Positions 1-10,583 of a DNA stretch of 64,000 nt are shown piece after piece. Location of the stretch: NCBI GenBank assembly GCA_037178675.1, contig JAYMGJ010000136.1, forward strand, positions 33,238 to 97,237. Direction: 5' to 3'. A program made the position numbers and the translations under genes. This DNA comes from Scleroderma bovista. Lineage: Eukaryota; Basidiomycota; Agaricomycetes; Boletales; Sclerodermataceae. The notes beneath the pieces were generated by a model. That model was not told where the DNA came from. It did not search any database and was given only the letters and a program-made list of their open reading frames with translations. The stretch's first letter is position 1. Each line of letters begins with the position of its first letter.

Positions 1-84
1 GGCGGAGGCATCATCGTATCACGTGATCGAAAGCACATTAGACACGTGATGATCTTGTTCTCCTCTCTGTCTTCACTACTTGCT

Positions 85-2480
85 ATGGCCTTGGACATCG
101 TCAACGGCGACCGAAGCATCCTGGACTGGGACGAGGAGCAGGTGCAAGAGTGGCTGTCGAAACTTGGCTTCCCCCAGTACCACCAGCAGATCAAGGGTGA
201 GCCCTCTCTTTCCATTGGCTGGAACCATTATCGATTCAATTGTTCGTGCCGTCAGAACATCACATCGCTGGTGATGTACTCTGCATGCTCGATTCAGAAT
301 CTCTCAAGACTATTGGGGTGACTACGGTTGGCCAGCGAATAGCCATCCTCAAGGCCATCTATCAGGCCAAAGTTGCACATCACGTCCCTTTCGAGTCACA
401 TCACTATGTCCCTCCATGTAGGTAGCTTATCAATGTGACTTTCGGAACATATAGATCGTATCTTCTTCATAGCTGAACTACAGGAACGTGCTGTTTCTAT
501 CGAGAAGCTGAATGACCTTCTTCACGAACAAGGTATGTGCCGCACTGTACCCTTTCTATCCGACTAATCGACCCATCCTTGCAGTTCACCGCGTGCAAAC
601 ACTGGAGAACGACAATAGACGGCTAAATGAAACGTTGCAACACCTTTTTGACGAAGTCAACAACTTGCGGAGTCCAGTACGTACACCAGGACCTTGTAAC
701 GCGATCCGCGTTCACCCTAGTTGTGTCACTAGGACGAGCACTCCTTGCAGCGTCAGCCTTCTTTCAAGTGGGCCCAGTATGTCAATCCTTCCAAGTCACC
801 TACGAAACCCGATGTTGAATCACCAAATCCATCGCCGCACCAAATGGAACACGATCTCTCCCAAACACGATCTGTTCAGACAACCCAAATACAGGTCCCG
901 TCTTCTTCGCAGCGAGTGCCTACTTCTTCGTCGAGTGAATCTCCCAGCTCTAGTAGTCATCCACCACCAGCTCCGTCTTCGAAGGCAAATGCTATCCGCC
1001 AGGAAAGCTCCGACAATCTCAAGAGCTTCAAAGTTAGTTTGGAGGACCCAACTTGGAAGGTTTTACCAGCTGCTTTGAAGAAATACAAGATTAACAACGA
1101 TAACTGGCAAAATTATGCGATGTTTATTTGTTATGGGTCGACTGGTATGTTGTTTTCACTCAGGTCTAACATTTCCGCTTACGCCATCACAGGAAATCGC
1201 ATCGAACGTTGCCTGAGTTATGATGAGAAACCGCTATTACTCTTCCAAAAACTGAAGGAGGCCAAAAAGAACCCCGTATTTATGCTGAAACATATAAAGG
1301 ATATCCGCTCGCCCATCGCAGTCGCTCAGCAAAAGCAAGCGTTGCGGAAAGCTTCTATCACATCCGATCATTCCTCTAGCTCCAGCAAGCCTGTTGCAAC
1401 AGGTCAAGGAAAGGCGGTCGCGCGCCTACCAAAGCTGGAGGTCAATGAACTGACTGCACCTGCGCCACCACTCACAGGAACAACCCCCCAAGCCGGCTGG
1501 CCGGAGCTTATGTCGCCGATAGTGGAAAACAAACCGGGAGAGGAATCAGCAAGTAGTCGGGATACGTTTTCATCCTCAACGACCCTGGTTCGACACTCAG
1601 CGGACAGTACCAAGTCACAATGCACAACGGTCACCGGCTCAGCAGATCCAGACCATGCCAAGCGAGAGATGCCACCACCGATGGCGGGAGTTTCGTACGC
1701 GATAGCTATATACCCATACATGGCGGAGCAGGAGGATGAATTTGATGTTGTAGTGTGCGTATGTTTGTCTGACTGGCGCTAATGGATGTTGCTGACCAGA
1801 TCATGAAGTGGTAATACCTTCGTGATTCTCTCTCGGGCCCGCGGTTGGTGGGTAGTGCAACAGGACCCAACAGGTTCTGGTGTAGTAGACACAGATACCT
1901 CTAAGCAAGGCTGGGTACCTGCAGGTTGCTTACTTGAGACCAACGTCCCAGTTGCCTCTGCTATTGCCGAAGCGACCGCCGCTGCGAAGGCCTCGGGTGC
2001 TCCGGATGCTGAATCCAAGACGCCCATCTTGCCCCTGAGCATCATATCAACGAGTTTCCCTGGTATTGCCTTGATGGACTATAAGAAGAAAGGTGACGAA
2101 GAGCTCGATTTAGTGAAAGATGACACTGTGAGAGTATTTAAGCGTTACAATCACTGGTCTTACGTGTGTATTCACTTCCTTCGACGTTTGAATCTACACT
2201 AACTAGCGCACAGGCGGTCAAAGAGGAGGGCGGCGATCGTGGATGGGTTCCCGTACGTTGTCTACGATCTGTGTTGCAAATCAAGCTGATAAGATAGCAG
2301 TCATGGTTTATTGGCAAAGTGCCAACGCCAGGGGTCACGCCACCAACACCGAGTACCAGTTCTGCACCTGCAATGAGTGGCGGTCCCTCGCTATCGTTGG
2401 ATGCGGGTGAGGCGAACCAAAGCCAAGTCTCACCCCTGTCCTCCGCCTTCCCAGTGCAGAACCGCAGTGGGGCGGTATGA
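85..2480 (+). CDS. Ste50/Ubc2-like MAP-kinase adaptor (SAM, RA, two SH3 domains)
   Basis: Nine exons joined in frame (85-196, 256-417, 473-532, 585-676, 751-1144, 1193-1754, 1809-2163, 2214-2252, 2301-2480) give 651 residues. A SAM domain (WDEEQVQEWLSKLGF) covers about residues 10-75. A short coiled-coil-like stretch (LENDNRRLNETLQ) follows near 115-140. An RA domain lies at about 233-315 and two SH3 domains at about 441-504 and 544-598, each ending in a GWVP motif. This order is that of basidiomycete Ubc2; ascomycete Ste50 lacks the SH3 domains. By family, the protein links Cdc42/Ras GTPases to a Ste11-type MAPKKK in mating and stress signalling. An in-frame ATG at 49 would add 12 residues; I prefer 85 because MALDIV leads directly into the SAM domain. 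A SAM-less paralogue follows 1.4 kb downstream. Confidence 0.9.
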
Positions 2481-3850
2481 TTTGTATCATATACCTTTCC
2501 CTTTATCATGTCTGTATCTATTAATGCATTTAGCTGCAACTCTCGTTTGGCTGGTACTCACTTTCCAGGGTTTCTAGTTGATCCCATTGCTCTCATCCGT
2601 TCGTTGACGTTAACGCTACGTTTCTCAATTAACTGCATGGACTCGTCAGATTCAGTAGTATGGTATTAATTTCATGACCACCCTCTTCCCATTTCCTCGC
2701 CACTGGCTGAGGGACCGCTGCTCGTCGCGTAGTTGGCTTGTATTGTAAACCTGGCTGATCCATCTCTATACGAACCATATCGAAATGTTTTTACCCCCGA
2801 TGCTTTACGCGATGCTCAGCAGGGAAGCTTGAGGGAAGCGGTATTGATCACACGACCACTACTTATCCCTGGTGGCAGAAGACAACTCGCTCCATTCCAA
2901 GGCCCAGCATCCTGTCAGTGTAAGTTCTGTGAATATGTAACGAGGCACCCAGACATAAGCCAGTTAATTAGTACGTTACTACCACAGGAGCGGGCCCAGC
3001 TGTCTTGCCTTGACATGCAACTTTCATCGTCCCACACCTTCCCTGGACGAAGCTTTTGTCAGGCTTCAAGACATTCAATGCGGCCCAACACGCCGGGGAA
3101 CAGTACATCGATACGACCGCATCAGTTCGAATCGACGTTTCTAAACCCGCCGCCTTCTTGCAATAGTATTTGTTGCTTATCCGTCCGCAATGGACTTGGA
3201 GGGGGATCAACAAGTACAGTCGCTCGAGTTGGCTGATCACTGGTCAGCGCTCAGCCCAAACCACATGGAGAAATGTCCTTGGACTCCGTTTGCATTCTTC
3301 TCACAGTTGTAGCAACCAGCCAGTGTTTTGCCATAACAACAAAGTTGCCACTCGCACCTTTCGGCTTGCCAGGTATGTGGCGTTCCGCACAGTCCAAATC
3401 GGCCTCTCGGTATCGCCGAGGAGGTGCCACTGCTGACCCTTCTCTCGCTCGACCATTCTAGGGCTGTGGGACGCCGTACATATCGATCATGCTATGCTCA
3501 TCGATCATGTGTATGCAGGGCTGACCAGCTGGTGTGCTTCTTGACGTGGCTGTCTCCAGAATCGATCTCGATGAATCCCCTCAGCTGAATACTGCTAAGA
3601 CTCGGGAGGTTTCCTGCGCAGCATCCTTAAATGAGTATTCTTTAGGATGGGTTGGCTTTTGATGATACCATTCCGTCAAAGTTGACCCTGTCTGTATATT
3701 GCAACTTTTCCGACAGCCAAACAGGCTGACCGCTAGATTGTTTGGAAAGGCCAACTGCTGTACGACAGAGGGGATGGGCGTTGCACCGATTTGGTTACAG
3801 CGGGCTACCTGTCAAGCAACGAAACCTTGCTAACTTAGTCGCTCTTCCGA
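2481..3850. other. Spacer between the two Ste50-like genes
   Basis: An open stretch at 2733-3236 (+) could encode about 167 residues, but I recognise no domain and it shows no convincing splice context. It may be a relic of the sequence the tandem duplication inserted into, or chance. No repeat or RNA gene is visible. Confidence 0.4.
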
Positions 3851-5374
3851 ATGTTGACCTTGGCGTACACCCATCGAAGCATGCATCCAGTATTTATATT
3901 ATGTCTACTCAGGAACTCACCCAGGACCGGACTCCCCCCCTTTGCCCAGCAGCTGGCGCACGATCTCTCTCTCTCTCAAGATTACCTTGGTCACACGACC
4001 CAGATGTCAGCCAATCCCTCAATCCCTCAGCTAACGTCCATACTCTCTTTAAATGACTTCCGTATCTCTATTGGACGACAACCGGCCGCGTCTACCGCAA
4101 GAACAGCTACCTTCCAGGAAGGCTCTGACGACCCCAATGACTCTCGTGTTAGTTGGGATGATCCAACCTGGAAGATTATACCTGCCGCCTTAAAGAAGTA
4201 TCAGCACGGCAACTACTATCACGACGACAGCTGGGAGAATTATGCTATGCTCATCTACTATGGTCCACCCAGTCTGTGAACTTCATCCTAAGTTTGATGT
4301 TTTCCACTCAATGATCTGCCATCATTATAGATGATCGCACCGAAATGTGTCTGAGCTATGACGAGAAACCACTACTAGTATACCAGAAGCTTAGGAATGC
4401 CGAGAAGCACCCTGTTTTTGTGCTCAAGCACATAAAGGACATCCCCTCACCCATAGCAGCTGCTCGGCGAAGGCGGTCAACACAGAGAACTTCCAGGAAC
4501 GTGTCGACCGAGATAAAACCTAACGATGACCTTGTGAACGTTCTAGATTCGGTCTCAGAGTCTGCAATAGTCAGTGGTGCTCAAACTCCAGTGGAGAGTT
4601 TGAAATCTCTGCTAAGCACCATTATCCCTGCATCCGCAGGGCGTGGTGCTAAGAGGGAAATGCCGCCCCCTCTGAACGTGGTTTCGTACGCGGTAGCCAT
4701 CTACCCGTACGTAGCCGAGCAAGAGGACGAGTTCGATGTTGCCGTGTGCGTATGCGGGTTCATTTGACATTGATGGACATTGCTGACACACCCATGAAGT
4801 GGTGATACTTTTGTGATCATCTCACGGCTTTATGACTGGTTGGTGGCACAGCGGGACCCTACAGGAGTTGACATCGTGGGTGCAAATATGTCAATACGAG
4901 GTTGGGTGCCCGATGGCTGCTTTCTGGAGACCGTTATGCCCGTAGCGTCGGCTATTGCTGAAGCTATGGCATTTGCTCCGTCGAATACTTGCGCCAGGGC
5001 ACCGATTCTGCCGCGAAGCATCGTCTCCTCGAATTTCCCCGGTGTTGCTTTGATGGATTATAAAATGAAAGCCGAGGAAGAGATGGATTTGGTGAAGGGC
5101 GATTCGATGAGAATATTCAAGGTGTACGACCATTGGTGCTATGTACGTATCCCCCCACTCCGATCTCTATTCTGTGTTGATCAGTGTGTAGGCTGTTAAG
5201 GAGACTGGTAATCGTGGATGGGTTCCGGTATGTCACGTTCACTAGTATATTTCTGGTGGCTTAACTGACTAAATTCAGTCATGGTTGGTTGGGAAAGTAC
5301 CACGAATACTGAACACCAACTCGACATCTGCAACGAGTAATGCCTTAATGTTAGGTTTCGGAGACTCAAATTAA
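3851..5374 (+). CDS. Tandem Ste50/Ubc2 paralogue lacking the SAM domain (RA, two SH3)
   Basis: Five exons join in frame (3851-4271, 4331-4745, 4800-5142, 5192-5227, 5279-5374), giving up to 436 residues. The RA domain (SWDDPTWKIIPAALKKY onward), both SH3 domains and intron positions match the upstream gene, including the SH3-splitting intron and the REMPPP motif before SH3-1. The SAM domain and coiled coil have no counterpart. The first about 90 residues are unrelated to the parent and rich in simple CT sequence, so the start is uncertain; a later ATG near 4004 is possible. The body has no stop or frameshift, which argues for recent duplication or continued use. If expressed it could bind GTPase and SH3 ligands without the SAM-mediated MAPKKK contact. 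It could also be a young pseudogene without a promoter. Confidence 0.7.
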
Positions 5375-6515
5375 AAATTGGGTTCTTCTCGTCTTCCCCA
5401 CATTCTAACCTACAATCGCCGCGGGGAAGATTAGATATTAACAATGGTATATTGCCCATGAATCCGAGCAAAATCCGAGGGTATATAAATTTATACCAAT
5501 AATTACAAATGAACGTTGGACGCATATAGAACGGAAGTATATGCGGGGCCCCTCCTGTCGAGTTGGAAATGACCAGCGCCTTCATAAGGACAGATCCTGT
5601 GAGGCTCCAGACCTCTAATCGCTCATTCCGATTTCGGAGTCCCAGTCTGAATTATCCATTGTCTTCGGGGGTGAGGAAACGCGATATCATAAACGTCAAT
5701 AACCCTAGTCTCTAACCCAATAAGGTCGGGAGGGGCGAAAAAGACCGGACTTGAGATGCTTCTGCCATGTAAATAAGGAAAGGGGAAAGGGAAGTACCGT
5801 GGCTACTTCATCATGTGCTCTGAGACAACTAGGAAGCTAAGGTTTAGTGAGGGCAGGGAGTCTCCTGTTCCTGATCACCGGGATCTTGGTAGGTGCAATG
5901 CGGGGAGACAGCCCTAACCGGATGCGCTAGAGGTGTGGATTAAGGCAATGTCATTAGTAAATCGTAGGCAAACACGCGCAGTCCTCCCAAGCTGCGTTTC
6001 GGAGGGCCTAGAGTACCTATGACATCTACCTGCTCCGGAAGCACGCCACGTTCTTCATGTGTTTCTCGTAGAGCGGCGGATAGGAAGGACGGGCCATTGT
6101 TAGCCACTATATCTAACAAATATACATTCCTATACCTCGTTTGCTTTACCCTATGGGAACATTCGACGAAAAGTTAACCATAATCCGTAGATGCTAGCCA
6201 TGGTTGTATATTACCTGCCTGACTTGTCTGGGGTGTGATCTTAGGTTCCCCTGACCACCCCGGTACCTTGACCACATCACAGGCCGGAATGACGACTGTC
6301 GCATGAGCCTCCCTTGGATCGGATGTGCATGTGGATAATCTTTGGTCAGACTCGGAACGAGCCATGCAAGAGATGTGCGTGGAAGGTGCGGTATGAGAGA
6401 TGACAGAATGCAGAGACGACGGGAACTGGGAACTCAGCGTTATTCGACGCTGTCATGAACATCATATACTACTACCGTAACACTTTTGAGCTAAACAACC
6501 CGCGACAAAAATTGA
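5375..6515. other. Gene-poor spacer
   Basis: No supportable gene is seen. Short open frames exist on both strands, but none has a recognisable domain or plausible splice structure. Purine-rich tracts occur near 5780. Confidence 0.4.
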
Positions 6516-6589
6516 TGGCCAACGTGGGGATCGAACCCAAGACCTTCGCGTTATTAGCACGACGCTCTAACCAACTGAGCTAGTCGGCC
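6516..6589 (-). tRNA. tRNA-Ile (anticodon AAT)
   Basis: The reverse complement folds as a cloverleaf without an intron. The 7-bp acceptor stem pairs GGCCGAC with GTTGGCC, including one G-U pair. The D arm is GCTCAGTTGGTTAGAGC. The anticodon stem TCGTG/CGCGA encloses loop CTAATAA, giving anticodon AAT, read as inosine-AU. The T loop is TTCGATC with one mismatch at the base of its stem. The discriminator base is A and no CCA is encoded, as expected in eukaryotes. It is the only tRNA I see in the window. Confidence 0.93.
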
Positions 6590-6829
6590 TGTTAGATTAT
6601 TGATCAAGGATCGATTGAAGGGACGGCGTTTGTCAGTCCACACAACTAATAGAGTTTTATCGTTCATGTGCTTGGGGAAGTACTGGCTCCCGCCAACCTT
6701 GCTTGGTCCAGCTTGCAAGCTATAGGGGTTCAATGTATATATCCCCCAGGGAAGCCTTCAAGCAGTACCACAAGAACGGACAGCGAGAGGCAACGACCGT
6801 CTTTCGAATCAATGGCTGTCACTGGTGAC

Positions 6830-7777
6830 TTAATTGATCATGGTGTCTGAATCGACTTACCGCCTCCGTAGGACCCGCCAGATGGATCCTGTGTATCCCC
6901 CGGACCCTGTTTTTTAACTTTCCGCAGGGCGATTGTCGGGTGACCATCAGATAAGTGATCTGACGACGCTGCAATGTACAGCTAGCTGGCAGGTGCTGTG
7001 ATAAGTCTTCACATGCCATGAATTCTTTGTGACACCACGTACCTGAGCGCTGGAACAGTCAGGAGCACATAGACGAGGTCTGAGATCCTCTCAGCCTCAC
7101 TAGCCGCCATCCTCGCATGCTCCTCCCCCAAGACATGCTCTGTCTCTTCGAATTGCAGAAAACACAATGCCCTGTTACACCGTCCCCGCCAACCCATACC
7201 CCGTCCACGTGGATGTAGCGCGTACTATATGCCCACCACCCGTCCGCTCATCAATCCAGCCTGATTATCCGTAGGTCACTAGCGACTCTTCGCACGGGTC
7301 GCACACACAGATATTGCATAGCCGGGCATCCAGCGCTCTGCGAGGCGGAGCTTCGACTCTCGGACTTAGACGATCAGGTCCTCACTGTCGTCTGCGGGCG
7401 GCACTGGTTCTTCGGGTATAGTGAACCCCGCAATAGGTGGCTCTGCGGTCGCACATTCCCAGCGCAGTGTGCACGCACTGGAATTCCGCTGTGCAGGTGG
7501 CCTTGTACGTGTGGTTTGTTCCGATTGAAAATACGACATCATTCTGTCGGGTTATCTCTGTGCCTCAGTCGATTGAGTTGTGAGGTGCGTTCATGGATGT
7601 GAATATGAAGTGGGCAACAAAAAGAGTGGTTGAGTGCTGTGGGTAGCATGCATATTCTCAGTAGATAACTTACATGCAATACATAGACAGACAGCCAAAT
7701 CCACTACCCATTCAACAACGGACGAAAAATAGCCTTCACAACTCCACCTCATCTAACTTGATCACCCACCTTGCGTT
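6830..7777. repeat. 3' flank of HET gene A, repeated near 28.1-29.06 kb
   Basis: Long stretches here recur, with substitutions and small indels, in the sequence 3' of HET gene B. Examples are the segments around 6950-6995 and 28215-28260, and around 7040-7180 and 28355-28480. This is the left part of a duplicated block that continues through the HET gene and its promoter. No gene is recognised in the flank itself. Confidence 0.7.
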
Positions 7778-10109
7778 TCACCTCACCGCCCCCTTCACCA
7801 CAGAGTCAGAGCCTTCATTTCGGTGCCAAATAAATGGCTTTGCGATGTTGTACAAACGTGTTGTGCCTGAGCCAGGCCTGAGAGGGTTAGGGCAACATTG
7901 TATGACCCTTGTAATGAGATATCTGTTGGTGAGCCGAGTAGAGAAGGAAACCAACAATGATTTGAAGTCGCCGTTACTCAGAAGCGACAAGCCAAGTGGT
8001 TTGTATAAGGCGGTGAAACCACCGAAATAGTTGTATGCCCTCACAAAGTCCCTCTCTCTCTGGTGCCCACCCCTTGCAGATATTTTGTGCTGCCTTTGGG
8101 TGAGGTTCGCCTTTAAAGAAAGTGAGTTGAGGTCAGTAAAGAGGTTTCCTTCGCAGCAGAAGTCCTCGGAGTCCGTAAAGTGACCATAGTCCCCAAGCTG
8201 TTCTCGTAAGACTCGAACAGTGTATGAAGGGTATTGTACCCACCTTTATGTCATTGGATGCATATGCAAACTTCATGGGGACACCATCCACGAGTAGCTC
8301 ACAGCTAAGCTGCTTCCTCGGACAATGGCGTATCATGAGACCCCGCCAGTCACGGTCGGGATCGTCTGTTCCCTATTTGCAATATCAATGCCGGTAATGT
8401 GCGTGCATAAAAAAGAATCCACTTACATCGACGTCGAAGCCTGTCCATTCATCTGACACAATACCGAAACCGGGATCACGAAATACATCAAACTTGACTC
8501 CACATATCCTTGAGCTCTTCCACATGATGCAAGAAGTCTGCAGGATCCAGGTTGATTGAGGGAGAGGGGTTTCCATAATGCAGACCTGACAGGTTGTAGC
8601 TCCAGAACGTGCCTTCTTCATGAACTGTGCATGCTCTGGCGCTCTCTTCAGTATTAGGTCATAGGGGCTCCAAAAAATCGTGCCAGGTTCCTCGCGAACG
8701 ATATGTATCCAGTTCTGGTCAGACCAGTGTCCAAAGCCCACTGCAAAACGATTCCCTCGACTGTCGGAATAGGATTTGACGTCGAGATCGGTGCTGGTTG
8801 GAATGAACATGCAATCACCACAGTTGGTGAAGCCCTTCTTGTGGATCGCACTGTCATCAATTTCGAATATGTTGCGCGACGTGTCTTGATATCTAAGATA
8901 GACGTGACATAAGTGTGGACACCCAGTGTTATGAGGTAATACTGAAGACCCTGAAAATCGATAGTAATTGGAATCCCACAAAGCCAACTTGATGGCCACT
9001 GGTGGACCCGATGGACAAGAGCGGCATGGCAGCAGGGCTTGGAAGACTGAGTCAGAGTCAACAATGGGACGGAGGAACAGCCAAATATGGATGCCGCGAT
9101 TTGTGATGGAGAATGTGCCAAATTGATCGTCCTCAATCGAAGGAAGCTCTTCTTCTGCCAGGTTGTCACGTCTGAAAGATTTGATGAATTCATCTCGATC
9201 CATCAGTTCCATCTTATCACAACCTCGGAAGAAGCTGGGGTCATCCGCAAGGATACCGCCAGTCCGTACATGCATTGAGTTGCAACCCCACGCAAAGATG
9301 CTTTGGTCGTTCGACGTGCGGATGATCTCCAGCTGAAGACGATGAAAAGCCTTCTTCCCCTCCCCATACAGCATCGGCATATTCACGTCTAGCAGACCCA
9401 TCAGAGAATAAGCCCTGTCCTCCACTCGAGTCGTCATCCGATTGGCAGCCCATGACATGATTTGGGCAACGCACGGACGGTTTGAGGAAAGTCCTCCCTT
9501 CAGTATATCCTGTGGAACTCGAGTGATGACTTCTAAGATATATAAAAGTGTCCTCTTGTCACCAATGGGATGCCAATCCTCGTTGAAGAATTGGACATCC
9601 CTCGGCGCTATCATCTCTTGCAGTGTCCACCCACGCGAGAACCACTCTGGCCAGCCGTTCGACTTGGGATACTTTTCATCGTCCCTTGCAGTGGGAAAGG
9701 ATGAACCGTGGACGTCATGGAGGTACACATAGCATATCCTTGAGTTTTCGTACCACCGGTACATGGAATTAATAGCCTCTGATAGCTCTGCGCTGCTTCG
9801 CTTGTCGATACAGCAAGTGTCCACCCACAACCACTTATACCCGTCTTTCTTCGCCTGCTCGCAGCTCTGGATGATCTTTCGGTAGCCATCACGCTGGCGA
9901 ATTTCGCTTCTCTCCCTCTTGTCCATCTTCGGGAGCTCGACCATCTCGTCATAGTCCACTTCTTGCTCGATCCACCGATGGGATAAGATCGCGTACTCTG
10001 TTACTTCGTCATCGCCGAACTCGAGGACTTTGGCTCGACGGTCAACTCGCTTTCCCTCCCTAATCAATCCCTCCCTTTCTAGGCACGCTTTTATGTTGAT
10101 CAAGCGCAT
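7778..10109 (-). CDS. HET-domain protein A (heterokaryon-incompatibility type)
   Basis: Three exons (10109-8427, 8372-8244, 8197-7778) join in frame across introns of 54 and 46 nt, giving 743 residues. The N-terminal half carries the HET signature: YAILSHRW, then WLWVDTCCIDKRSSAELSEA, then FSRGWTLQEMIAPRD. The conserved VEDRAYSLMGLLDVNMPMLY segment follows. No NACHT or WD40 partner is attached. HET proteins act in allorecognition and regulated cell death in filamentous fungi; that is family knowledge, and this gene's role is inference. The start is the ATG at 10109 rather than 10124, matching gene B (MRLIN). Stopping at the stop inside intron 1 would drop the C-terminal 182 residues, which are conserved in gene B. 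Confidence 0.9.
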
Positions 10110-10230
10110 GCTGCACAGGTGCATATCAATACCGTGGTCATCAACTGTAGATGGTGTCCATACATGCTCTAAATGAATTGATGATGTTGTGGCGATACAA
10201 TGAGGTTGGTTCTCTTCGGTTGGTTAACGT

Positions 10231-10240
10231 CTTTATATGC
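10231..10240 (-). promoter_or_regulatory. TATA-like element of HET gene A
   Basis: Read on the minus strand the sequence is GCATATAAAG, about 120 nt upstream of the ATG. The same element at the same distance, in a conserved stretch, lies upstream of HET gene B. The conserved block extends to about 10490. Confidence 0.5.
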
Positions 10241-10583
10241 CAGTGCGGACAGCTGATGGTGATGGTAAAGGCACAAGGATAGCCCGTGTGATTTCTAGCC
10301 GAAAAGCTTCGTCATAACACAGCAAGCAACTGAGCGCCCGATGTCATTATCAAGCAAGGTATCGTTGGCCACCCAAGTCAGTGACAATAAGCCGGGAAAA
10401 AGCGACCGCCTTCCTTCGGGGACTACTCGAAGGTGCATTACGATTAATGAACGCGACCGACTCTCTGAAACCCGCGCCATAGACTCAACTTTATAGACGT
10501 GACAGAAATGTTACACAAATAAGTCTGCTCCTGCGAACTAAGCCTCAGCTACCCCAGACCCCCTATTCCAACGTAGCTAGACT

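Noticed and set aside
2733..3236. 167-codon open frame between the Ste50-like genes
   Set aside because: No domain, no splice context and no similarity I can recall; length is within chance for this base composition.
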